Positions 39,728-49,797 are shown, counted from the stretch's first letter. The stretch: DNA of 64,000 nucleotides from Candidatus Pandoraea novymonadis (GCF_003004665.1 NZ_MUHY01000001.1:682001-746000), one strand, 5' to 3'. Numbers and translations: made by a program. Notes: generated by a model from the sequence alone, not told the origin.

Positions 39728-39806
39728 AAAAAATTTATAGTGTTCTGTGAGTCCTATCTCCACTATACTTAGTTTTGAATCATTTCAAAGCCACTATAAA
39801 TAGTGG
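39728..39806 (+). promoter_or_regulatory. Three NrdR-box-like palindromes upstream of nrdAB
   Basis: Compared with the published NrdR consensus ACACWATATATWGTGT, box 1 (39728-39743, right half TATAGTGT perfect) matches about 13 of 16, box 2 (39760-39775, left half CCACTATA) 12 of 16, and box 3 (39791-39806, CCACTATAAATAGTGG) 13 of 16. Box centres are 32 and 31 bp apart, three helical turns, the spacing usual for paired NrdR boxes. NrdR represses ribonucleotide reductase genes when dATP is high. nrdR is not in this window. The distance to the nrdA start is more than 220 bp. Confidence 0.65.
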
Positions 39807-39814
39807 CTTTGAAA
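39783..39814. repeat. 14-bp perfect inverted repeat around NrdR-like box 3
   Basis: TTTCAAAGCCACTA and TAGTGGCTTTGAAA flank TAAA. It is longer than an NrdR box needs and could also fold as a hairpin terminator for ampD, though no T-run follows. Confidence 0.8.
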
Positions 39815-40029
39815 AAATCTTACGATCAATTAAGCGTGGTTTCAGTTATTAAATTAGAACCCCACTTGGCACATGTTTTGATCTCAGACGTCTGTGTGTC
39901 ATCGGCGGCTCCTTGGATGTTGCTATATTAACCCTGGGACCATGTTCTCACTCCTTGGCACGCTTTGCTGTTAACCTCAGATGGTAAAGACGCTTGGTAT
40001 TAATCCATTGAAAGAGGAAAAATTGCAAT

Positions 40030-42972
40030 ATGCAAACCAACGAAAATCATACGCATCAAGAATCTTCATCCCAGAATGCTTTGGCAACAGGCAAAGCCTC
40101 TACGCTCGAAACAAGAGGAGAAATTTCCACAACTGATTATGCCGACTTCAAAGTGATTCGACGTGATGGTGCCGTGGTAGGTTTTGATCAATCAAAAATC
40201 GCTATTGCGGTGACGAAAGCCTTTTTGGCAGTTAATGGAGGGTCAAGCGCGACTTCAACACGGATTCGTGAATTGGTCGAGAAACTGACAGAGAATATTG
40301 TGCACGCGCTAATGCGTAGCCGTCCCGGCGGTGGAACCTTCCATATTGAAGATATCCAAGATAAGGTCGAACTAGCATTGATGCGTGCCGGTGAGCATAA
40401 CACCGCCCGTGCCTACGTGTTGTATCGCGAAAAACGCGCCCAAGAACGGGAACGTAATATGGGGAGGGTACCACTGGTCATAAAACCAGAAAAAATAGAA
40501 ATATACGTCACCGACAACGGGACATCTCGTCCCCTTGACGCAGTGGCTTTACGTAACCTCATACAATCAGCTTGCGAAAATTTGGGCGACGATGTTAGTC
40601 CAGAACCAATTCTGGCAGAAACTATCAAAAATCTATACGACGGAGTACCAGTATCACAGATTTATAATTCCGCAATTCTAGCAGCGAGAACATTAATCGA
40701 AAAGGAACCGGCATACAGCTTCGTCACAGCACGTATTTTGATGCATACGATTCGTCGAGAAATCTTTGGTGAAGAAGTATCGCAAAGCCAAATGGCAACC
40801 CGTTACGTCGATTATTTTCCGCGCTTCATTCGGCGTGGTATCGATGCCGAGTTGCTCGATGAAACAATGCTAAACTTCGATCTAACCAAGCTGAGCTTGG
40901 CCATTGATGCATCCAGGGATTTACAATTCAACTACCTCGGTTTACAAACACTATATGACCGTTATTTCTTACATGTCAATGAATCGCGGATCGAAATGCC
41001 ACAGGCTTTCTTTATGCGTGTCGCGATGGGATTGGCGCTAGGTGAAATAGATCGCGAAGCACGTGCCATTGAGTTCTATCACATTTTATCGACCTTCGAT
41101 TTCATGAGTTCGACCCCCACGTTATTCAACGCCGGTACACGTAGGTCACAACTGTCATCATGCTATTTAACAACCGTTTCGGATGATCTTGAAGGGATTT
41201 ACGAAGCACTCAAGGAAAATGCCTTATTATCAAAATTTGCTGGTGGTTTAGGCAACGATTGGACTCAAGTACGTGCGTTAGGCTCTTGTATCAAAGGTAC
41301 AAATGGAAAGAGCCAAGGTGTGGTGCCCTTCCTGAAGGTTGTTAACGATACAGCAGTCGCAGTGAATCAGGGTGGAAAACGTAAAGGTGCCGTCTGTGCA
41401 TATTTGGAAACATGGCACCTAGACATCGAGGAATTCCTTGAATTGCGGAAGAACACCGGCGATGATAGGCGGCGCACGCATGACATGAACACAGCGAACT
41501 GGATCCCAGATTTGTTTATGAAGCGTGTAATGGAAGGGGCAGATTGGACGTTATTCTCACCCTCAGACTGCCCAGACCTGCATGACAAGTTCGGTCGTGC
41601 CTTTGAGGCTACCTATGTGGCCTACGAAGCCAAAGCGGCACGTGGTGAATTGAGTAGCGCAAAGAAGGTACCAGCACAAGCATTATGGCGCAAGATGCTA
41701 GGTATGTTATTTGAAACCGGTCATCCCTGGATTACCTTCAAGGATCCTTGCAACATCCGCTCACCGCAACAGCATGTCGGCGTAGTTCATTCGTCTAATC
41801 TATGTACAGAAATCACTCTTAATACGAGTGAAACAGAAATTGCGGTGTGTAACCTCGGTTCAGTAAACTTAGTTGCGCACATGAAACGCACGGCCAACAA
41901 TATTTACGAACTCGATCATAACAAATTGCAACATACCATTCGTGTGGCAATGCGTATGCTCGACAATGTGATTGATATCAACTACTACGCTGTCGAGAAA
42001 GCGCGTGAGTCAAATATTCGTCATCGTCCCGTCGGTTTGGGACTTATGGGCTTCCAGGACTGCCTCCATTTGTTGCGCACTCCGTACGCCTCGAATGATG
42101 CGATTGAGTTCGCTGATCGTTCAATGGAAGCAATTTGCTACTACGCTTACTGGGCATCGACAGAGTTGGCCGTCGAACGAGGAAAATATCCCTCATATCC
42201 AGGCTCGCTGTGGGATCAAGGTATTCTCCCTCAGGATTCACTCCAATTACTCGCAGAAGACCGTAGCAACTATATCGAGGTCGATAACTCTTCAACGCTA
42301 TCGTGGGACAGCCTACGTAAGCATATCGCCGAGCATGGAATGCGCAATTCGAACTGTGTCGCGATCGCTCCAACAGCTACGATTTCAAACATCATCGGCG
42401 TTTCGGCATGTATCGAACCCACATTCCAAAATCTTTATGTGAAATCAAATCTATCGGGTGAATTCACAGTCGTCAACCAATATCTTGTCGAAGATCTAAA
42501 AACACGAGGTCTTTGGGACGAAGTGATGGTCGCCGACTTGAAGTATTTTGATGGTGCACTATCGCATATAAATCGAGTACCTGCCGATTTGCGTGAGATC
42601 TATGCCACGGCATTTGAAATTGAGCCAAAGTGGTTAATCGAAGCCGCCTCACGTCGTCAAAAGTGGATTGATCAGGCACAATCACTCAATATTTATATGA
42701 CGGGAGTTTCAGGGAAGAAGCTAGATGAGCTTTATAAACTAGCGTGGATACGTGGGTTAAAAACGACGTACTACCTACGCACAATGGCAGCAACACACAT
42801 CGAGAAATCAACAGTCAAAACAGGGGTATTAAATTCAGTACCATCTTCTAGTGAACTTGAAGAGACCATGAGGATTCCGCCACTCACACAACCAATGCGA
42901 GCAGTGGAAGGTCCCGTGTGCAAAATGTCTCGGGAAGATCCTGGCATTGAAGAATGTGAGGCTTGTCAGTAA
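40030..42972 (+). CDS. nrdA: Ribonucleoside-diphosphate reductase class Ia, alpha subunit
   Basis: 980 residues. An ATP-cone (from about residue 41, KVIRRDGAVVGFDQSK) is followed by a second cone-like or N-terminal reductase segment. The catalytic core has SSCYL and AVCNLGSVNL (redox cysteines), NLCTEI (thiyl radical Cys with Asn and Glu), and the C-terminal CEACQ shuttle pair. It reduces ribonucleotides to deoxyribonucleotides with NrdB. The ATG lies behind AGAGG. NrdR-like boxes upstream suggest regulation by dATP/ATP. Confidence 0.97.
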   Translation: MQTNENHTHQESSSQNALATGKASTLETRGEISTTDYADFKVIRRDGAVVGFDQSKIAIAVTKAFLAVNGGSSATSTRIRELVEKLTENIVHALMRSRPGGGTFHIEDIQDKVELALMRAGEHNTARAYVLYREKRAQERERNMGRVPLVIKPEKIEIYVTDNGTSRPLDAVALRNLIQSACENLGDDVSPEPILAETIKNLYDGVPVSQIYNSAILAARTLIEKEPAYSFVTARILMHTIRREIFGEEVSQSQMATRYVDYFPRFIRRGIDAELLDETMLNFDLTKLSLAIDASRDLQFNYLGLQTLYDRYFLHVNESRIEMPQAFFMRVAMGLALGEIDREARAIEFYHILSTFDFMSSTPTLFNAGTRRSQLSSCYLTTVSDDLEGIYEALKENALLSKFAGGLGNDWTQVRALGSCIKGTNGKSQGVVPFLKVVNDTAVAVNQGGKRKGAVCAYLETWHLDIEEFLELRKNTGDDRRRTHDMNTANWIPDLFMKRVMEGADWTLFSPSDCPDLHDKFGRAFEATYVAYEAKAARGELSSAKKVPAQALWRKMLGMLFETGHPWITFKDPCNIRSPQQHVGVVHSSNLCTEITLNTSETEIAVCNLGSVNLVAHMKRTANNIYELDHNKLQHTIRVAMRMLDNVIDINYYAVEKARESNIRHRPVGLGLMGFQDCLHLLRTPYASNDAIEFADRSMEAICYYAYWASTELAVERGKYPSYPGSLWDQGILPQDSLQLLAEDRSNYIEVDNSSTLSWDSLRKHIAEHGMRNSNCVAIAPTATISNIIGVSACIEPTFQNLYVKSNLSGEFTVVNQYLVEDLKTRGLWDEVMVADLKYFDGALSHINRVPADLREIYATAFEIEPKWLIEAASRRQKWIDQAQSLNIYMTGVSGKKLDELYKLAWIRGLKTTYYLRTMAATHIEKSTVKTGVLNSVPSSSELEETMRIPPLTQPMRAVEGPVCKMSREDPGIEECEACQ

Positions 42973-43211
42973 GAGCAAGCCACTTCACGCAACGTGTTTA
43001 AAGCATTATAAATGAGACTCATCATTACTCCACTATCCATACTGTGTGTTGTTGGTCATAAAGAAGAACCTGAATAATTTTTTCAACATCATCGATCAGT
43101 CAAAATCATCTCCAGGGAGCTTAACATGCCGTTGGCTCTCTCGATTGCGCTGTAGAATTCCTTGAATAACCAGCATCCGCCGCTTAACACCGAATATCAT
43201 TAGACGGAACC
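42973..43211. other. nrdA-nrdB intergenic region
   Basis: 239 bp with only weak short stems. It is unusually long for an nrdAB operon, though the same-strand order supports cotranscription. Confidence 0.45.
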
Positions 43212-44360
43212 ATGTTGAATTGGAACGAAGACATGAAGACACAACCAAAGAGTGACCCATCATCGATGACAGCATTGCCTTTAAGCAAGAATATCCTTAT
43301 CAAAAAAGAAGACGAACTAAATGTGATCAAAAACTATTCATCTCGGCGTGTAAACGCTGCTGACAAGCGTGTTATCAACGGTTCAACAGACGTTAATCAG
43401 TTGGTACCGTTCAAGTATAAATGGGCTTGGGAAAAGTATCTGGCGGGATGTGCGAATCACTGGATGCCGCAAGAAATTAATATGTCACGTGACATTGCTC
43501 TGTGGAAAGACCCAAACGGCCTAACAGAAGCCGAACGCCGTATCGTCAAGCGCAATCTGGGTTTCTTCGTAACGGCTGACTCACTGGCAGCAAATAACAT
43601 TGTGCTAGGCACGTACCGCCACATCACGGCACCTGAGTGTCGCCAGTTTTTGTTACGTCAGGCGTTTGAAGAAGCTATCCATACGCATGCATACCAATAC
43701 ATCGTCGAGAGCTTAGGATTAGATGAAGGTGAGATTTTCAATGCTTATCATGAAGTAGAATCAATCCGTGAAAAAGACGAATTCCTCATCCCATTTATCG
43801 ACATTCTAACAGATCCAGCATTTAAGACCGGTACACTGGAGACTGATCAAAAATTGCTGCGTTCGCTGATTGTATTCGCTTGCATTATGGAAGGGCTGTT
43901 CTTCTACGTTGGCTTTACGCAAATCCTCGCACTGGGTCGCCAAAACAAAATGACAGGAGCAGCTGAGCAATATCAATACATATTGCGTGATGAATCAATG
44001 CACTGTAACTTCGGCATCGATCTCATCAACCAGGTAAAACTCGAAAATCCCCAACTCTGGACTCAGAAATTTCGTAATGAGATTCGTGAGTTATTCAAAA
44101 CAGCTGTGGAGCTTGAATATCGATATGCTGAAGATACAATGCCACGTGGTGTACTCGGTCTAAATGCAGGCATGTTCAAGGGCTACCTGCGCTTCATCGC
44201 GAATCGGCGATGTACACAAATCGGTCTTGATGTTCTTTTTCCTAATGAAGAAAACCCATTCCCGTGGATGAGTGAAATGATCGATTTAAAAAAGGAACGT
44301 AACTTTTTCGAAACACGTGTAATCGAATATCAAACAGGTGGCACTTTAAACTGGGATTAA
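43212..44360 (+). CDS. nrdB: Ribonucleoside-diphosphate reductase class Ia, beta subunit
   Basis: 382 residues. Diiron ligands and radical site are in place: [21 protein letters not shown] (Glu, His and Tyr in the E-x-x-H-x-x-x-Y arrangement), [10 protein letters not shown], and [12 protein letters not shown]. The C-terminal TGGTLNWD is the tail that docks on NrdA. The tyrosyl radical position is retained, so this is a normal class Ia protein. ACGGA lies 3 nt before the ATG. Confidence 0.97.
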   Translation: MLNWNEDMKTQPKSDPSSMTALPLSKNILIKKEDELNVIKNYSSRRVNAADKRVINGSTDVNQLVPFKYKWAWEKYLAGCANHWMPQEINMSRDIALWKDPNGLTEAERRIVKRNLGFFVTADSLAANNIVLGTYRHITAPECRQFLLRQAFEEAIHTHAYQYIVESLGLDEGEIFNAYHEVESIREKDEFLIPFIDILTDPAFKTGTLETDQKLLRSLIVFACIMEGLFFYVGFTQILALGRQNKMTGAAEQYQYILRDESMHCNFGIDLINQVKLENPQLWTQKFRNEIRELFKTAVELEYRYAEDTMPRGVLGLNAGMFKGYLRFIANRRCTQIGLDVLFPNEENPFPWMSEMIDLKKERNFFETRVIEYQTGGTLNWD

Positions 44361-44829
44361 GAAATGTAGTGCACATCTGCAGCTTGTGATAGATCTCATG
44401 GACTTATCAACCGTCGATTTTTCTCATTTGTAAGCAATTAGTTTCCGCTTGCTCAGCGAAGAATCAAAATATTTTAGTTGAAATGATATTTCATGTAGAA
44501 ATAAAGGTGCATCTGTCTTAAGAAAATTTTCCGTATAGCATCTGTCGAGGTACACGTTTCCATGTTTCTTGTACCTTTCCCCGCCACAAAGAACTGGTGG
44601 TATTGAGTTGTAATTTCTTCTATCCTAATGAAAGAAGGTATGTCAAAATCAGAACCCAAGATATTAAATTGCCTAGCAACGACAGAACTAAAGGATCCGC
44701 CATCTTGATACTAACAAAGAGGCGCATGACCACATGCAAAAATTCATTTTCACAATCAGTCAAAGTCCATTTCGCCGAAATTGGTTTTTCTTGCCAGGTT
44801 TTTGAATAATACTTACGTTCAGGAGAAAA
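44361..44829. other. Gene-free stretch after nrdB
   Basis: 469 bp. It contains one copy of a 27-bp direct repeat (44436-44462) whose second copy lies inside the next small gene. No other feature is clear. Confidence 0.5.
44436..44462 (+). repeat. Direct repeat, copy 1 of 2
   Basis: The 27-bp stretch at 44436-44462 differs from 44921-44947 at two positions (shared core GTTTCCG and TTGCTCAGCGAAGA). Copy 2 is coding, inside the 44833-45003 ORF. Confidence 0.75.
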
Positions 44830-44832
44830 ATG

Positions 44833-45003
44833 ATGGCTATAATTGATCCTAAGAAAATCGTAACCAAGAAATTTATAATTCCAGAGAAATCAGTTACGTC
44901 AGACGTTATTGACAAAGTACAATCAGTTTCCGATTGCTCAGCGAAGACGACGGTGTTAAGTCAGCCAATCGCATGGCCTTTCCCAACAGGCAAACGTCCG
45001 TAG
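44833..45003 (+). CDS. Small Lys-rich protein, possible remnant of a histone H1-like protein
   Basis: 56 residues from the second ATG at 44833, with AGGAG 7 nt upstream (an ATG at 44830 is adjacent and too close). The sequence begins MAIIDPKKIVTKK and ends PIAWPFPTGKRP. From memory, Burkholderia nrdB is followed by a histone H1-like protein made of long Lys/Ala repeats with a conserved WPFPTG tail; here the repeats would be almost wholly lost while both ends remain. The strong ribosome binding site and intact frame suggest it is translated. The identification rests on position and tail only. Confidence 0.5.
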   Translation: MAIIDPKKIVTKKFIIPEKSVTSDVIDKVQSVSDCSAKTTVLSQPIAWPFPTGKRP

Positions 45004-45341
45004 CAAGTCAAGCTCAAGGATAAAGCCAGTCTCTCCACTTAGGAGAGCTCTTTGCAACAATTCAATCAACTCCCAGCTACAGCACTCACCATACTTTTTT
45101 CTTAGGAAGATTTAGTATTAAATAATACAGTAAAGCATTATAAAAAGCAGCTAGACGCATAAATATGCGCCTCAATAAACAACCTCTTTGGTTTTCGTTA
45201 GTTGGTTTTCGCCTCCCTTTTCCAACCATCACGACCGTCAAAACAGCTCCTAAAATAAGATGGCTTTCCCATATACACACTCATCAGCTGCTATTTTTTT
45301 AAATAGTAGATAGATAACCAGGGAACTCGAACAAAGCTACA
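45004..45341. other. Gene-free stretch before dciA
   Basis: 338 bp. A hairpin CTCTCC-ACTTA-GGAGAG at 45031-45047 follows the small gene at 28 nt. The minus-strand ORF 45086-45280 (GTG start) is not supported by any motif. Confidence 0.5.
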
Positions 45342-45839
45342 ATGGCGGGATACTCTTCTGTCTTCCCTATATCCTCTCGTACTACCACTCGTATGGCGCC
45401 GCGCCCACTTAATGAATTACTATCTTGTGCCACTGGTACCGGATCGCTTATTTTGCTAACCCAAAAACTTGGTAAGTTAGAGCAAGATGTCCACTCTCTG
45501 CTTCCAATATCGTTAACTCATGCGGTGAAGCTAGCATCTCCGCTCAACGGCAAACTACTTCTTTTAGTCTCAAATAACGCTGTAGCTGCTCGTTTACGCC
45601 AACAAACACCATCGCTAATCGAAAGTTTAACAAAACGTGGTTGGCTAATTCGTAGCATCAGCATTCGTGTCAACATCACATCGCCAGTGCCTCTCAGGCC
45701 ATTGAAAAAGACACGTCTATCGCGAAAGGGATTTGTTAGTCTACGCAACTTGCGCGATGAATTATCACCATCACCACTACGAGACGCAGTCACTCATCTT
45801 GTTGCTCATCATTCTCACGGTGGCAACCAAAAATCATAA
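45342..45839 (+). CDS. dciA: DciA-family protein (DUF721)
   Basis: 165 residues. The DUF721 core is visible: a helix ending VHSLLPISLTHAVKLAS, then LNGKLLLLVSNNAVAARLRQQTPSLIESL, matching the KH-like domain of DciA. In bacteria without DnaC, DciA helps load the replicative helicase DnaB. The C-terminal half is basic and low in conservation. It is convergent with lpxC, as in relatives; the M23 peptidase and secA genes that I remember beyond it are absent here. Confidence 0.75.
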   Translation: MAGYSSVFPISSRTTTRMAPRPLNELLSCATGTGSLILLTQKLGKLEQDVHSLLPISLTHAVKLASPLNGKLLLLVSNNAVAARLRQQTPSLIESLTKRGWLIRSISIRVNITSPVPLRPLKKTRLSRKGFVSLRNLRDELSPSPLRDAVTHLVAHHSHGGNQKS

Positions 45840-45926
45840 GATTGAGTTTTACAATAGAAGACACCCCCGAAAAAGGCCGTGCATCTTCTTAAAAAAATCT
45901 ATGTTGTTTTACGTCTAAGATCGATC

Positions 45927-46841
45927 CTATACGAGAGATGTTTGTAACTCCAACTGGAATCCCCTTGGCGCATCTTCTGAGCGTGAAAAGGTAACTATCT
46001 CATAAGCTTCTTGTAACAATAATTCACGCAAAAGCCGATTATTCAGATTGTGCCCAGATTTGTAACCAGTGTAAGACGTGAGTAACGGATGGCCAACTAC
46101 ATATAAATCACCAATTGCATCTAGCATCTTATGCTTAACAAATTCATCGTTATAGCGCAACCCGTCATTGTTCAAAATACGATATTCATCGAGGACAATT
46201 GCATTGTCCATGCTACCCCCACGAGCCAACCCCAATTCACGTAAAATTTCCACCTCATGAGCAAAGCCGAAAGTACGAGCTCGAGCAATTTCTCGAGCAT
46301 ATGAAATATTGGCAAAATCAACCTCCAATACCTGACCAGTACGATCCAACGCCGGATGACGAAAATCGATTGTAAATTTCAATCTGAAACCATGGTAAGG
46401 CTCCAGACGAGCAAATTTATCTCCATCGCACACTTCAATGGAACGTGTAACACGAATGAACCGCTTCACCACATTCTGCTCTTCAATGCCAGCCGATTGG
46501 ATTAGGAAAACGAAAGTTGCTGCACTGCCATCCATAATCGGAATTTCTTCAGTCGTCACATCGACATACAAATTATCGATGCCAAGGCCAGCACACGCAG
46601 ACATCAGATGCTCCACAGTCGAGACCCTTGTCCGATCCTTCTGCAGCACAGATGCCATACACGTATCACCAATACTCATCGCCGACGCAGGAATTTCGAC
46701 CACGGGGAATAAATCAATCCGGCAAAATACAATGCCAGTATCAGGTGGTGCAGGACGCAACGTTAACTCAACCTTACGACCAGAGTGTAAACCAATACCA
46801 ACCGTCTTAGCGACAGATTTGAGGGTGCGCTGCTTCAACAT
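45927..46841 (-). CDS. lpxC: UDP-3-O-acyl-N-acetylglucosamine deacetylase
   Basis: 304 residues, the normal length. Zinc ligands are His78 in VEHLMSA, and the His and Asp of [12 protein letters not shown]; the catalytic His is in KSGHNLNN. The start [21 protein letters not shown] is standard. LpxC commits UDP-GlcNAc to lipid A, so an LPS-bearing outer membrane is expected. It follows ftsZ on the same strand across a 387-bp gap. Confidence 0.98.
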   Translation of the reverse strand: MLKQRTLKSVAKTVGIGLHSGRKVELTLRPAPPDTGIVFCRIDLFPVVEIPASAMSIGDTCMASVLQKDRTRVSTVEHLMSACAGLGIDNLYVDVTTEEIPIMDGSAATFVFLIQSAGIEEQNVVKRFIRVTRSIEVCDGDKFARLEPYHGFRLKFTIDFRHPALDRTGQVLEVDFANISYAREIARARTFGFAHEVEILRELGLARGGSMDNAIVLDEYRILNNDGLRYNDEFVKHKMLDAIGDLYVVGHPLLTSYTGYKSGHNLNNRLLRELLLQEAYEIVTFSRSEDAPRGFQLELQTSLV

Positions 46842-47228
46842 GCTTTTATTAAAAATAATAAAATATCTATATCTACACTTTTAATTGTAACAAATTCCCA
46901 TTTCCTCTGTTGTCAATATAAAGCGATCTCGTGCTCATGAAATACCATAAATCTAGCTCCTCAGACAGTTGCCTCTCACTAGCAGAAAAATGCTTCACGG
47001 TGAAAATAATGAAGGCATGGCGTTGTCCATAACACTAAAACTTGGGGTGCTTCCACCACAAACCAGTTCAAACAGCACAGAACTGCATTTATTTATGATT
47101 GAGAGGTATGCTCATATCTCAATGTTTTTTGGTTTTAAAATCGATATATCTGCACAATACTTACCTATAAATAGGCAAGCAGCCACCCCATTACATCGCT
47201 TATCTTTATGTATATGTTATTAATTTTA
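46842..47228. other. Gene-free stretch between ftsZ and lpxC
   Basis: 387 bp. A hairpin at 47160-47179 (CTTACCTA/TAGGCAAG, one G-T pair) lies 50 nt after ftsZ. The plus-strand ORF 46969-47223 has no motif. Confidence 0.5.
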
Positions 47229-48419
47229 TCAATCTGCTTGCTTCCGGAGAAACGCCGGGATGTCATAGGTATCCACGCCCTTTTCCTGCAGAGCAGCCAC
47301 ATGCAATGCTGCAGTCTCACGAGAGCTGCGCCACACAGCTGGATCCAGTACTCCAGAGTCGGTACCACCTACCATCTGACCTGTCACCGGTACATGACCA
47401 TTAATGATTGATAGGTTATCTGCAGCACTTTTCAGCAATGTCATCGGTGTCGCTTGCTTTTTCGCAACAACGCGACCCAAGCCGGTAGCAACCACAGTGA
47501 CGCGTAGAGCATCGCCCATTTTATCATCATATACAGTACCAAAAATCACAGTTGCATCTTCGGCAGCGTAGCCCTTAATGGTATTCATCACTTCCCGCGT
47601 TTCTGATAAACGTAGTGACCGTGAAGCTGTGATGTTGACCAAAACACCACGAGCGCCTGACAAATCAACGCCTTCAAGCAATGGACTAGCTACGGCTTGC
47701 TCAGCAGCAAGCCGTGCACGATCAACACCGGCGACCGTTGCCGTACCCATCATGGCTTTTCCTTGCTCACTCATCACCGTCTTCACATCTTCGAAGTCAA
47801 CGTTGACGAGACCCTCTACATTGATTATTTCGGCAATACCCGCAACAGCATTGTGTAGCACGTCATCCGCGCACTGAAAGCATTTCTCCATTTCTGCATC
47901 ATCACCCATCACTTCAAAAAGCTTATCGTTGAGCACAACGATGAGTGAATCAACATTATTTTCCAACTCTTGTGCGCCATTTTCCGCCACACGCATACGT
48001 TTACGGCCTTCAAACTCAAATGGTTTAGAAACCACACCTACTGTCAAGATATCCATTTCCTTCGCAATCTGCGCTACAACTGGTGCGGCGCCTGTGCCTG
48101 TACCACCCCCCATACCGGCGGTAATAAACACCATATTCGCACCTCGCAGAGAGTCAGCAACGCGCTCACGCGCCTCATCAGCGGCAGAGCGACCTATTTC
48201 TGGACGTGCACCTGCACCCAAACCGGTCTTGCCAAGCTGAATCGTAGTACTCGCCTGCGAACGCGCCAAGGCTTGCGCATCGGTATTCATGGTGATGAAT
48301 TCCACACCTTGTACGCCACGATTAATCATATGCTGAACAGCATTACCCCCAGCTCCACCAACGCCTACTACCTTGATAATGGTGCCGTTGGTTTCCGTTT
48401 CCAACATTTCAAAGTTCAT
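47229..48419 (-). CDS. ftsZ: Cell division protein FtsZ
   Basis: 396 residues. Tubulin-like GTPase with GGGTGTG at residues 104-110, the N-terminal VVGVGGAGGNAV, the T7 loop NVDFEDVKTVM, and the conserved C-terminal peptide YDIPAFLRKQ that binds FtsA and ZipA. It forms the Z-ring. The start is ATG at 48419, 114 bp after ftsA. Confidence 0.98.
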   Translation of the reverse strand: MNFEMLETETNGTIIKVVGVGGAGGNAVQHMINRGVQGVEFITMNTDAQALARSQASTTIQLGKTGLGAGARPEIGRSAADEARERVADSLRGANMVFITAGMGGGTGTGAAPVVAQIAKEMDILTVGVVSKPFEFEGRKRMRVAENGAQELENNVDSLIVVLNDKLFEVMGDDAEMEKCFQCADDVLHNAVAGIAEIINVEGLVNVDFEDVKTVMSEQGKAMMGTATVAGVDRARLAAEQAVASPLLEGVDLSGARGVLVNITASRSLRLSETREVMNTIKGYAAEDATVIFGTVYDDKMGDALRVTVVATGLGRVVAKKQATPMTLLKSAADNLSIINGHVPVTGQMVGGTDSGVLDPAVWRSSRETAALHVAALQEKGVDTYDIPAFLRKQAD

Positions 48420-48533
48420 ACAGTACCTCCTATGGGCAAAAATGGCTGGGAGTAAGAACGAAAAATAGTAGCTTGGATATTAAAGCGCTTACACTTGCTC
48501 TTTATCTGCCCGACATCTTTACATAAAAAACGG

Positions 48534-49766
48534 TTAAAAATTACTAAAGAACCAATCCCGCATACGTCCCCAAACTTGGCTCGCTTGTCCAGAATGGACC
48601 GCCACCTTCCGGCCACGCATACGTTGTGAGGAACCTTCAAGCAGTAGTCCCATCGCAGTTGCGTAACGTGGATTGCATACCACGTCGGCCAAACCACCGT
48701 TATATTTAGGCACACCGATACGCACAGGCTTCAGGAAAATATCCTCACCTAACTCAGCCATACCTGGCATCATGGCTGCTCCTCCCGTCAGCGTAATTCC
48801 TGCCGACAATAACTCTTCATAACCCGATTCACGTACAACCTGCTGCACCAGAAAAAAAAGCTCCTCCACACGAGGTTCGATCACCGCTGCCAACGCTTGA
48901 CGCGAAAACGTACGAGAGCCTCGCTCATCAAGCCCAGGTACCTCGATCATTTCATCTGCATCGACCAGTGACTGTTTCGCAATACCAAACTCGATTTTCA
49001 TATCTTCCGCGGCTGATGTCGGTGTCCGTAGTGCCATTGCGATATCGCTTGAAATCTGATCTCCAGCAATTGGAATGACAGCCGTGTGTCGGATAGCACC
49101 TTCACTAAAAATAGCGATATCGGTTGTACCTCCCCCAATATCAACCAGCACAACACCAAGTTCTTTTTCATCTTCTGTAAGCACTGAAAGGCTCGATGCC
49201 AACGGCTGTAAAATCAGATCATTAACTTCAAGGCCGCAACGGCGGACACATTTCACAATATTTTGTGCTGCCGACACAGCGCCCGTCACAATATGCACCT
49301 TCACTTCGAGACGGATACCACTCATACCAATAGGCTCACGGACATCTTCTTGACCATCAATAATGAATTCCTGCGTCAGAATATGCAGCACCTGTTGATC
49401 CGTCGGAATATTAATAGCCTTAGCTGTCTCAATAACACGCGCAACATCCGCTTGTGTAACCTCTTTATCCTTGATAGCAACCATGCCGCTCGAATTAAAA
49501 CTACGAATATGGCTACCGGCAATTCCGGTAAATACGTTTGTAATCTTCCAATCTGCCATTAACTCTGCTTCCTCAAGAGCACGCTGGATAGACTGAACTG
49601 TTGCCTCAATGTTGACCACTACTCCTTTCTTCAGACCGTGCGATTCACTTTGACCAAGGCCAATGACTTCGTAACGACCTTCAGGAAGTAGTTCAGCCAC
49701 AACCGCCACAACTTTCGTTGTGCCAATATCCAAGGCTATCAATAAATCTTTGTAATCTTTGCTCAT
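48534..49766 (-). CDS. ftsA: Cell division protein FtsA
   Basis: 410 residues, actin-like ATPase with IALDIGTTKVVAVVA as phosphate-1 loop, VLVDIGGGTTDIAIF, and LTGGAAMMPGM as adenosine motif. The C-terminal VWGRMRDWFFSNF forms the amphipathic membrane-targeting helix. FtsA tethers FtsZ to the inner membrane. It follows ftsQ by 31 bp. Confidence 0.98.
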   Translation of the reverse strand: MSKDYKDLLIALDIGTTKVVAVVAELLPEGRYEVIGLGQSESHGLKKGVVVNIEATVQSIQRALEEAELMADWKITNVFTGIAGSHIRSFNSSGMVAIKDKEVTQADVARVIETAKAINIPTDQQVLHILTQEFIIDGQEDVREPIGMSGIRLEVKVHIVTGAVSAAQNIVKCVRRCGLEVNDLILQPLASSLSVLTEDEKELGVVLVDIGGGTTDIAIFSEGAIRHTAVIPIAGDQISSDIAMALRTPTSAAEDMKIEFGIAKQSLVDADEMIEVPGLDERGSRTFSRQALAAVIEPRVEELFFLVQQVVRESGYEELLSAGITLTGGAAMMPGMAELGEDIFLKPVRIGVPKYNGGLADVVCNPRYATAMGLLLEGSSQRMRGRKVAVHSGQASQVWGRMRDWFFSNF

Positions 49767-49797
49767 ATTGTGTGTAAATTCTGAAATCTCACTGGCT

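Noticed and set aside
41972-42442. 156-residue open frame in another frame of nrdA
   Set aside because: It lies wholly inside the conserved core of nrdA and has no domain signature; it is a shadow frame.
45086-45280. 64-residue minus-strand ORF with a GTG start and a hydrophobic C-terminus
   Set aside because: No recognisable family and no properly spaced ribosome binding site; the start region is AT-rich noise.
46969-47223. 84-residue plus-strand ORF between lpxC and ftsZ, considered as the peroxiredoxin-like gene found here in relatives
   Set aside because: Wrong strand for that gene and no Cys-based active site.
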